DNA of 64,000 nucleotides from positions 20,383,463 through 20,447,462 of the forward strand of contig NC_058137.1 of assembly GCF_011075055.1 (NCBI RefSeq), given 5' to 3'. The position numbers and the translations under genes were made by a program. Positions 1-9,302 of this stretch are shown here, one piece after another (within the stretch, counting starts at the first letter, position 1; the number at the start of each line of letters is the position of its first letter). The stretch is from Mangifera indica (taxonomy: Eukaryota; Streptophyta; Magnoliopsida; Sapindales; Anacardiaceae). The notes under the pieces are model-generated. The model was not told where the DNA came from, did not search any database, and saw only the letters and a program-made list of their open reading frames with translations.

Positions 1-1137
1 CACCCAAGGTACAGTGAAATCTTTAAAGTTTTATTCTCTAACTTTCAAAAACCCAAATATCCACTCATGAGCCAAATTTTGTTAAAAATCTCAATAAGAG
101 TTAAGGGTAAAATTATTATTTAACAAAAAAAATTTTAAAAACTAAACTTTCATCACATTTCTCCCTCTCAATTTTAAAATCTCATATTCCCTTGTCCAAA
201 TTTTATTTTAAAGTTTGAAAAGTGATAATTTTTCCCTCAGGTTTTCTCTCATTTTCTCTAGCAACCAATTTCTTCCCGCCGTCTACCGGTCTTCCCTCCT
301 TCTCCATTGGCACTCCTCCTTCTTCCCTCCTTTGTTGAAGGCGGAGACCGTCATCTCCATCTCAAACGAAGACAAAACGTCTTCATCTCAAATGAAGGTC
401 ATTCGTTTTCATCAAACCAAGACTAGCTGGCTCACGAGCTAAATTGAACCAAACTCATTCTTATTTAAGTTTAGCTCGTTTTCTTGACAAGACACATTTT
501 ATGGTTCGATTTCGTTAAAAACAAACTCGAACTGAGCTATACCAAGCTGAGCTGACTCGACTCACATCTAGGCCTAAATATAAATCAATACACTTTTAAG
601 AGAAAATAATTATATAGTAAATGTGTATATAAAAAAAATTAAAATTTTAGAAATATTTATAATATTTTCTAAAATGATGACTTGTCAATTATAATTTATT
701 ATTATTTTAGAAATTTAATATTATTTTATTTTTTAAAAGGCATAGTATATGATATAATACAAGATTCAACTATCATGGTGCATCCAATTACATTATTTTG
801 TGAACATTTGTATGTGAATTTTTATTTAAGTACAATTGATAACGTCTTTTGCTTTTATTTGATTTGGATGTTTATTGTTTAGGTGTACCATTACGATGTG
901 CCAATCCCTAGCTTACCCTCAGAGTATTTAATCTCACATTCTTTTTATGAGATTCTGGACCAAAATTTACTGTGATTGTCACTAACTTTCAGCACCTTAT
1001 TTGGTCAAGATCGGATTAGTTTTCAGTACCAAAAGATAAAGGAATTTTAGTTTGAGTGTTTAAGGGAGCTCGAGCAACAGAGTGGGATACTCAAAAGTAT
1101 TTCAAATCTGGGAAAAGGGAAATAAATTAATAACTAA
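1..1137. other. Repeat-rich intergenic DNA at window edge
   Basis: No credible gene is seen. About the first 430 bases resemble the bases after 63600 in layout: an AT-rich arm with CCCT-type tracts, then a GA/TC-rich part with GACGAAG- or GAAGAC-like words. This looks like one half of a non-autonomous Mutator-like element cut by the window edge. Bases 440-580 carry the GAGCTCG/ACTCGA words typical of short hAT-like plant elements. Short open frames here have no recognisable domains. Confidence 0.4.
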
Positions 1138-1618
1138 GGGTGCGTTTGGTTGAGGGTTTTTAAGATTATCTTGGTAATCTATCTTTTATTCCCTTGTTTG
1201 GTTTGTCAGTAATAAAGATTACAGTAATCTTCTATTACCAATACTAACGTGGCAGGTAATATAGGTGGTAATCTGATTACCACATTCACCTTAGGTATTT
1301 AAAGATTACTGGGGTAATCTTGAGTTTATTATAGAAAAATTATTATTTATTAATTTTTTGAGATAAAAATAAATTTATTTTTAATTAATATGACAAATAA
1401 TATAAAAAATATTTAAAAATAATTATATTCAAGGGCATTTAAGTAAAATAATTTACTAGTAATCTTTTATTACATTTAACCAAACACAATAATTATTTAT
1501 ACTTATCAAATTTTATCAAACATAGTAATCATTTATACCCAGTAATCTTCTAAGTAATTTATCTTCAAGGTAATCTTTCTATTTTAGTAATCAAACATTT
1601 CCCAAACCAAACGCCCCC
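1138..1618. mobile_element. PIF/Harbinger (Tourist-like) MITE, copy 1
   Basis: The 481-bp element has terminal inverted repeats that begin GGGTGCGTTTGGTT on the left and GGGGGCGTTTGGTT on the right. It is flanked by the 3-bp duplication TAA (1135-1137 and 1619-1621). It has no coding capacity. A TAA/TTA target site and this end sequence are characteristic of Tourist-like MITEs. Two diverged relatives lie at 23636-24114 and 29241-29711. This copy has the best-preserved ends, so it is probably the youngest of the three. Confidence 0.85.
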
Positions 1619-1644
1619 TAAGAGTGTTTACGCTGTATGTTGAT

Positions 1645-3013
1645 TTCGCATTTGTATCTGACACTTGAGATTATTGTTTACTGATTTAACTGAGTTAGAC
1701 TTGCCCCAGTTGATGTAGGCCAAGTTGAATCTCAGCTGAATAACGTAAAAATTGTAGCGTTTCTTTTACCTTCAACCTAGTTAGTAAAAATGGGAGCCAA
1801 AAAAAAAAAAAAATGGTACGTGAATTATATTAGTATAATAAGGTGAATAATAACAAGCAAGTCTGTAAAAACATACTTTTAAAATTTGCATACAGAAAAA
1901 ATACAAAATATATATATACGAGTTTAATATGACACATCATCAATAATATATTTCTAAAAATACGATAATATCATAATAATTTTAGTAATTTTCATGAATC
2001 TCTTAGTGAAAATTAATATAACAATTCAAATATAAAATATTTAATTAACTATTAAATCTAATATAATATAATACATAATCAAAATTTTTTGTACAATAAG
2101 TAATGTACTAGTCAGTTAGAAAAAACAAATAAATTAATCATGTTAGATTTCAGACTTCAGATCAAAATGAATCTTTGTATAAGCCATAAGGGAGGAAAAC
2201 ACAAAATTAGGGTTGAGAATTAAGAAAAAAATATTGTTGGATTTTTTTTAAATGACAATGACATTTTCATAAATAATTAAAAATAGAAGGGACAATTTTT
2301 TATTTTAAGTTTAGCCAAAAATTCAAAAATATAGCTAACATATAATTCGTGTTTAATATGGAAATGATGTAAAATACACATTTAATATATTTTGAATTCA
2401 AAAATTTTTTTGAATGTGTTTAATACGTATATTTACTAATTAGGTTTCTACATGATTTTGTAATTTTTAGGGTGTGTTGTGAGAAAGAAGTTTGAATAAT
2501 ATCATCTACTTAATTTAAGCCTAAACAACCAAATCAATATCACTTGCAATATCTACACTTACTTTTTCTTTTACTTTCTAGACTTGTTTTTGTATTTTTC
2601 ATTTTTCAAGTAACTCGTTATCTCTACGAGAACATGACATATCGTATGTTATTGTCTAGTTTTGATAAATCTTAGAAAAATGTCTTGTTCTTCCTTATCT
2701 ACTGTTGTATAGATCTCAAACTTAGACAATGTCTTAAACACATATGATGCTAGATTTTGAATAGTAAAAATATGTGCTTGATGTCAAGAATGTTTGATAT
2801 AGCCTTATAATAAATCGGAATTTTGGTGTGAGATTTTCTGTTTTTTGCAATTATGTTCTTGTTGCGTTTTATATTGTTTTTGGAGGATTGTGTATCCATT
2901 TATACGCTGACAAACTATGCAATCTCATTGCTGATATAGTAGATTTGTTTTTGGTGATGTCTTGTGATTTCATTCTTTATATCAAAAAAGATTTCACGTT
3001 ATATTGTGGCATC
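1645..3013 (+). repeat. P450-array upstream unit A (left part)
   Basis: Bases about 1645-1775 match about 15715-15840, and about 2440-3013 match the upstream regions of the other P450 copies (about 12135, 15845 and 20890). This is the left part of the duplicated intergenic unit preceding P450 gene 1. The copia element splits it, and the unit resumes at 8950. Bases about 1780-2320 are AT-rich and have no match I recognise. Two short open frames near 2830-3150 are not conserved between units and are not genes. Confidence 0.75.
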
Positions 3014-3287
3014 TGTTGCAGATGGTGGATTTTTCCACCCCATATTGTTGACTTTGGCTAAAAGGCAATGGGAATGCATTAATGGCTTTAGAAACTTAGC
3101 TTGGAAGAAACTATTTTTACTGGTTGGAGGGGCGACAATTCTCCTATAAATACCCCCCTCTCTTCATGTAACATATACACAATTCTTCTTTCTTTCTTTC
3201 TGCTTCTTCTTGTTTCTTTATTCCTTCTGTCGTGCTTTGGCTTAATAATTTTATTTGGCAGTCAATTACTTTATTATTTTTATAACA
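3014..3287 (+). repeat. 5' LTR of the copia element
   Basis: The 274-bp repeat matches the 3' LTR with 8 differences counted by eye, about 97% identity. All eight are transitions, as expected from deamination of methylated cytosine. A TATA-like CTATAAATA lies near 3144-3153, with a pyrimidine-rich stretch downstream. The sequence after the LTR (CGTTATTAGCACG) only loosely resembles an initiator-tRNA primer site. Confidence 0.95.
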
Positions 3288-3439
3288 CGTTATTAGCACG
3301 ATCAGCTCAAGTATATTATATCTTTATATTATGTCGTTATGCTGCATAAATATTATAAATACGGATATCTCAGTTGTGATGTCCTAGTTGACTTTTAATT
3401 TATGTTATATTTTTGCTTAATTTTTCTTTATAATTATAC

Positions 3440-4262
3440 AATATTTGCAACCCGAAGTTTACAAAATTGTAAATCTGGACCTGAAGTCCTAAAACTCTTG
3501 AATCTAGACCTGAAGTTTGGAATATCATAAATCTGAACCTGAAGTTTTGAATCTTATTTGTAACTTGAAGTTTATAAAGTTATGAATCTGGACCTGCAGT
3601 CCTGAATATCATGAATCTGGATCTGAAATCTTGAATATCGTTCGTAACCCGAAGTTTACGAAATTATAAATTTGTGACCTGAAGTCATAAATATTACTTG
3701 TAACCTGAAGTTTACAAAACCAAGAATCTGGACCGGAAGTCCTGATATTATTTAAATATTTATTTTTATTGTATTCCATTTATTTGAATATTTATTTATT
3801 CGCATATTTATTTACTTGAATCTTTATTTTTATTTATATATGATTTACAACTTGAAGTTTGTAAAATCATGAGAATACATGTTTATGGGCCGGAAGTCCC
3901 CAGTTTCATAAATATGGGCCGGAAGTCCCCAATTTCATCAAAGTCTTTATTTTAATAATGATATCACCTTTGCAACCTGAAGTTTGCATAAAGTGTGAAA
4001 AATATAGACTTGAAGTCCAAAATATAATCAGAATACGTATTATAATATTCTGAAAACTAATTACAAAACCAGAAGTTTTGTATATATGGGATAATATATG
4101 AAACTGAAGCTTCCAAAATTAATCCCAATATTTCTCCTACAAAATCAATTGTTTTGTAAATATGAAATAATATTTGAACTTGAAGTTTCAAAGATTAATT
4201 CATATATATTGTTTATAAAACCAGAAGTTTTGTAAATATGACAATAATTGAACCTGAAGTTC
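3440..4262 (+). repeat. Degenerate GAAGT direct repeats in copia leader
   Basis: The untranslated leader contains about 18 copies of CCTGAAGT or CCGGAAGT-like words, spaced about 25-40 bp apart. They alternate between contexts reading roughly 'CCTGAAGTTTACAAA' and 'CTGGACCTGAAGTCC'. Further copies occur near 4650-4680. The array is too degenerate to be recent slippage. It may be a structural or packaging region of the RNA, but no function is shown by the sequence. Confidence 0.75.
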
Positions 4263-4339
4263 CTAAAATTGGATGGATAATATTAAATGGGCTTTTTGCA
4301 TGAGTCTCCACCTAGAATTTATAAGTCTGGAAAACTAAC

Positions 4340-4700
4340 TAAATATAATGTCTCAGAAGGACAAATACAAGACTATTATTTTTCGGCATCATATCCCTGA
4401 AGGATTGCAAGCCGAAATATGGATATAATGATAAATCTATTAAATTTGTGGAGAAATTTGAAAGATAGATTTGAATATCAGATTCAATAATACTCCCAAT
4501 TACTCTATATTTAGTATAACTTTGTAATATTCAGAATCTTTTCTTGAATGTGGAAGATAAAATATTTTCCATGTTTTATTTTATGCTCCTGTAGTAGCAA
4601 TATCGGAAAAGAAATTCTGAATTACTATTTTCTCGTTATATATCGTTCCCTGAAGTGAACGCAACTACCAGAAGTAGTTATTATGAGTATGAAATGCCCA
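4340..4700 (+). pseudogene. copia gag remnant
   Basis: Short stretches still read like plant copia gag. One near 4375-4425 includes FRHHIPEGLQAE, and another near 4598-4670 includes QYRKRNSELL and FPEVNATT. They lie in different frames and are separated by stops. The usual gag length is far greater, so most of the gene, including the CCHC zinc knuckle, is missing. The assignment rests on my recollection of family motifs. Confidence 0.6.
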
Positions 4701-4827
4701 AAATTTTTATGATTAAATCCATTATATATATTTATTTTGGAGTCATGCATATTATTTTATTATCATGTTCTCTTCCTTTCAATATTTTGTGTACGTTATA
4801 ACTAACGTAATTTTTAAATGAAAGGAA

Positions 4828-7800
4828 ATGGACTCCAAAATTGAAGCGTTGACTTCAAAAGCTGATGTGGGAGACATATGTTTGGTGGACAGTGCAACAA
4901 CGCACACAATCCTTAAGGAAAAGAAATTTTTCTTATCTTTAGCATTAATTGAAGCTAAAGTAACCACCATATCAGGATCAATTAATCTGATAGAAGGTTC
5001 TGGAAGAGCCACAATTATGTTAAATAATGAGACCAAATTAAGCATCAATGATGCATTATATTCAAGTAGATCCAGAAGAAATCTACTGAGTTTTAAAGAT
5101 ATAAGAAAAAATGGTTATCATCTTGAAATCATGAGTGAAAATGGTGCAGAATTCATCTGTATAACTAGTAATGCCTCCGAAAGAAGGCTTATACTAGAGA
5201 AATTGCCTGCTTTATCATCTGGATTGTATTATACAATCATAAAGGCAATTGAAACCTACGCAGTATCGAACCAGAAGCTCATTGATCCAAAAGCATTTAC
5301 GCTTTGGCATGATCGTTTAGGCCACTCAGGATCTACAATGATACGTAGGATTATTAAAAATTCACATGGACATACATTACAGAATCATAAAATTTTATTG
5401 TCCAGTGAACAATTCTACACTGCTTGTTCTCAAGGCAAATTAGTAATAAGACCATCTCCCTCCAAAATTGGAGGTGAATCCCCATCATTCCTGCAAAGGA
5501 TTCAAGGGGATATATGCGGACCCATTCATCCACCAAGTGGGTCATTTCGTTATTTTATAGTCTTAATTGATGCATCTGCACGATGGTCTCATGTTTGTTT
5601 ATTGCCTAGTCGAAATGTTGCATTTGCTAAACTGTTAGCACAAATTATCAAATTAAAGGCATATTTCACAGATTATTCGATCAAGTCAATATGGCTAGAT
5701 AATGCTGGTGAATTTACATCCAAAACGTTTGATGATTATTGTATGTCTATGGGGATTGAGGTTGAACATCCAGTCTCGCATGTCCACACACAGAATGGAT
5801 TAGTTGAGTCTCTTATCAAACGACTCCAGATAATTGCACGTACTTTATTATTAAAAAGTAAATTACCTACTTCTATGTGGGGACATGCTATATTACATAC
5901 TGCAGCGTTAATTCGCTTGCGACCTTCTTCTTATCATCAATATTCTCCCCAACAATTAGTTCTTGGTCACCAACCTGATGTATCTCATTTGAGAATTTTT
6001 GGTTGTGCTGTATATGTCCCTATTACGTCCCCTCAACGCACAAAAATGGGACCCCCAATGTCGTTTGAGAATATATGTTAGATATAATTCACCATCCATT
6101 ATCAGATACCTGGAACCATTAACAGGTGATCTTTTTACTGTACGATTTACAGATTGTCACTTTGATGAGACAACTTTCCCATCTTTAGGGGAAAAGAAAA
6201 TGCCTCCTGAAGTTACGCATGAACTTACTTGGTATGTACCTACCATGTCTCATTTAGATCCTCGCACATCCCAAAGTGAAACTGAAGTGCAAAGGATAGT
6301 GCGATTACAAATTATTGTCAACCAAATGCCCGATGCATTTGTGGATACGACAAAAGTGATAAGATCACATGTTCCAACTGCTAATGCACCAACAAGAATC
6401 AATGTGACTACTGAACAGTCCATTTGAGCCGTGACTGATCTAGCTACCTCACGCCAGAAGCGTGGTAGACCTGTTGGATCGAAGGACACTGTCCCTCGAA
6501 AAAGAAAGGCAAATAATCAAACAAATATTCCTCCAGAAGAGGTTACAGTCCCTGAAGAGACTCAAGCCCCTGAAGTGGCACAAGCCCCTGAAGTGGCACA
6601 AACCCCTGAAGTAGTACAAATTCCTGAAGAACAGGAAAATGAGAATATTGAAATATTTTTAAATTATGTTCATACACAAGAAATGTGGAATCGTGAAACA
6701 ATTATAGTTGATGATATATTCTCATTTGCAGTAGCTACTGAAATTATGAATGATGATGATTTTGAACCACGTACTGTGGCTGAGTGCAAACAAAGACATG
6801 ATTGGCCTAAATGGGAAGAAGCAATTCAAACAGAATTAGCTTCTCTAGCAAAACGTCAAGTGTTTGGGCCTGTAGTTCCAACACCTCAAGACGTACAACC
6901 CGTTAGATATAAATGGGTATTTGTGAGAAAAAGAAATGAGAAAAATGAAATTGCTAGATATAAAGCCAAGCTTGTAGCCCAAGGCTTTTCCCAAAGGCTT
7001 GGTATAGACTTTGATGAAGCATATGCACCTGTAATGGATATAATCACATTCAAATATTTAATAAGTTTAACAGTCTCTGAAGGACTGGATATGCATCTAA
7101 TGGACGTAGTTACTGCTTATTTGTATGGAAATTTAGACGCTGAAATTTATATGAAACTCCCTGAAGGATACAAATTGCCTGAAGCAAAAAGGGTCAATTC
7201 AAGAGGCTTGTACTCAATTAAATTACAACAATCATTGTACGGATTAAAACAATTCGGACGTATGTGGTACAATCGCCTCAGTGAATATTTGAAAAAAGAG
7301 GGATATGTGAATGACCCTATATGCCCATGTGTCTTTATCAAAAGGTCAGAATCGGGATTTACTATTATAGCAGTTTATGTTGATGACATGAATTTAATTG
7401 GGACTCCTGAAGAGCTCTCAAAAACTATTGAATATCTGAGAGAAGAATTTGAAATGAAGGATTTAGCGAAAACAAAATATTGTCTCGGTCTGCAGATCGA
7501 GCATAATTCAAATGGAATACTTATCTATCAATCAACGTATATTGAAAAATTATTAAAACGTTTTAATATGGATAAGGCTTATCCTTTGAGCACCCCCATG
7601 GTTGTTCGGTCTCTTGATTCAAAAAAGGACCCATTTCGTCCTAAAGATGAAGATGAAAAGATACTTGGTCCTGAAGTACCATATCTTAATGTCATTGGAG
7701 CCTTATTATATTTGGCCCAATGCACGAGACCGGATATATCCTTCGCAGATAATTTATTGGCCCGATTTAGCTCTACACCAACCCGTCGCCATTAGAACGG

Positions 7801-8386
7801 AATCAAACATATATTTCATTACCTTTATGGAACTAGAGATTTGAGATTATTATATTCTGTCAAATCCTCTAAAAATCCTAGTTTGGTTGGATATGCAGAT
7901 GCTGGTTATCTTTCTGACCCCCATAAGGCCCGTTCACAAACGGGATATGTTTTCACTTATAATGACACAGCTATATCATGGCGCTCCACCAAGCAGACCT
8001 TGGTTGCAACTTCTTCAAATCATTCAGAAATTTTAGCTCTCCATGAAGCCAGCCGTGAATGTATATGGTTACGGTCTGTCATCCATCATATTCAGAATGC
8101 ATGCAGTCTTCCTTCTACAACAGACACTTCTTCCATATTATATGAAGACAATGCAGCATGTATAGCCCAAATTAGAGGTGGGTACATCAAAGGAGACAGA
8201 ACCAAACATATCTCATCGAAGTTCTTTTACACTCATGAGCTCCAACAGAGTAAAAAGATTGATGTCAAACAAATCAGATCCAGTGAGAATCTTGCAGATT
8301 TGTTCACTAAAATACTACTGACATCAACATTTGAGAAGTTAGTGTATAACATCGATATGCGGCGACTCAACAAGCAACCAAGTTAA
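4828..8386 (+). pseudogene. copia pol polyprotein, interrupted
   Basis: The domains are in copia order. A protease-like LVDSATTHT lies near residue 19. The GAG-pre-integrase has HDRLGH, but one of the two usual zinc cysteines is absent (FYTACSQGK). The integrase core keeps D (QGDICGP), D (WLDNAGEF) and E (NGLVESL). A frameshift near 6050 follows a run of five C; the next frame covers 5999-6427. An in-frame TGA lies at 6425-6427. Reverse transcriptase follows, with the catalytic YVDD near 7377-7388, and ends in a TAG at 7793-7795 where the family has tryptophan. RNase H (7841-8386) keeps the ADAGY, SEILAL and YEDNAACI blocks. Three disabling changes make it non-functional. Confidence 0.93.
6551..6634 (+). 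repeat. 18-bp tandem repeat encoding PEVAQA units
   Basis: Four and a half copies of an 18-bp unit begin CCTGAAGTGGCACAAGCC. They encode PEETQA, PEVAQA, PEVAQT and PEVVQI between the integrase and reverse transcriptase. Such linkers vary in length by slippage. The unit starts with the same octamer CCTGAAGT that dominates the leader. Confidence 0.85.
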
Positions 8387-8675
8387 TCCTACTACAAAGA
8401 GGGGGAGCGTTCATCAGGGGGAGCATTCATCAGGCAAAATTTTGAAGTTTATCAAATATTGGACAAAAGGTACACTGTACTCTTTTTCCCTTCACTAGGT
8501 TTTGTCCCACTGGGTTTTCCTAGTAAGGTTTTTAATGAGACAGTTTAAGCACGTCCAATGCTAACTTACAGGACATTTAATAATTATGTTCTTTTGCTTT
8601 GGTTTTTATCCCATTGGGTTTTTCCTTAGCAAAGTTAATATAATTATTTGTAAGTAGTGGAAATCCAAGGGAGAG

Positions 8676-8949
8676 TGTTGCAGATGGTAGATTTTTCCAC
8701 CCCATATTGTTGACTTTGGCTAAAAGGCAATGGGAATGCATTAATGACTTTAGAAACTTAGCTTGGAAGAAACTATTTTTACTGGTTGGAAGGGCGGCAA
8801 TTCTCCTATAAATACCCCCCTCTCTTCATGTAACATATACACAATTCTTCTTTCTTTCTTTCTGCTTCTTCTTGTTTCTTTATTCCTTCTGCCATGCTTT
8901 GGCTTAATAATTTTATTTGACAGTCAATCACTTTATTATTTTTATAACA
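8676..8949 (+). repeat. 3' LTR of the copia element
   Basis: The repeat has the same 274-bp length as the 5' LTR and differs from it by 8 transitions. It begins directly after the AAGGGAGAG polypurine tract. Its end is 353 bp upstream of the start codon of P450 gene 1, so LTR promoter or silencing effects on that gene are possible but not shown. Confidence 0.95.
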
Positions 8950-9302
8950 GCATATACTGTTATTGCTTCATTGATTGTTTGATATTTATTGACTGTTTGC
9001 TGCGACATTGTTGTCAGTTTCTCCCCAACTTTGCTTTTGTTTTATTCACCTTTAAGGCAATTATTTATTCGTGATGTAAATTGGTGGGACATTGTTTCAG
9101 AAAATTTTATCTCTATCATCTGGACATCCTTTTTTACAAGAAAAATATATATCCCAAAATTGAACCATTGCTATATGTCAGCGTCACGGACAAGTGTTTA
9201 GAAATTGCACATATATCCTTGCCGTGGCCAATAGAGCCTGGGATTCTTAAAGAACCAGGAAGCATTCTCTACTGTCTTTCACAAACTCATTAATCTTCTC
9301 AC
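8950..9302 (+). promoter_or_regulatory. Upstream region of P450 gene 1 (unit A, right part)
   Basis: The 353 bp between the 3' LTR and the start codon match the same interval before the P450 copies at 14695, 16756 and 21854. A 23-bp imperfect palindrome, CCTGGGATTCTTAAAGAACC plus AGG, lies at 9237-9259 and recurs at 14629, 16690 and 21788. This is the likely 5' leader and proximal promoter. Confidence 0.6.

Larger units (their letters stand above)
3014..8949 (+). mobile_element. Ty1/copia LTR retrotransposon, full-length but defective
   Basis: This 5936-bp element has two 274-bp LTRs that start TGTTG and end AACA. A polypurine tract (8667-8675, AAGGGAGAG) precedes the 3' LTR. Flanking 5-bp sequences are GCATC and GCATA, a target duplication with one mismatch. 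The order protease, integrase, reverse transcriptase, RNase H defines Ty1/copia. gag has decayed and pol is interrupted by one frameshift and two in-frame stops, so the copy cannot encode its own proteins. It inserted into the repeated upstream region of the P450 array; units at about 12690, 16370 and 21460 show the unoccupied site. Confidence 0.95.

Noticed and set aside
2828..3349. Short frames crossing the 5' LTR
   Set aside because: The same frame appears at the 3' LTR (8763) only because the LTR is repeated; it is LTR sequence, not a gene.
3440..4262. CRISPR-like array
   Set aside because: The repeats are short, degenerate and inside a plant retrotransposon leader; no cas genes and no plant precedent.
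4828..8386. copia element as an active, autonomous retrotransposon
   Set aside because: gag is degraded and pol has a frameshift and two in-frame stops.
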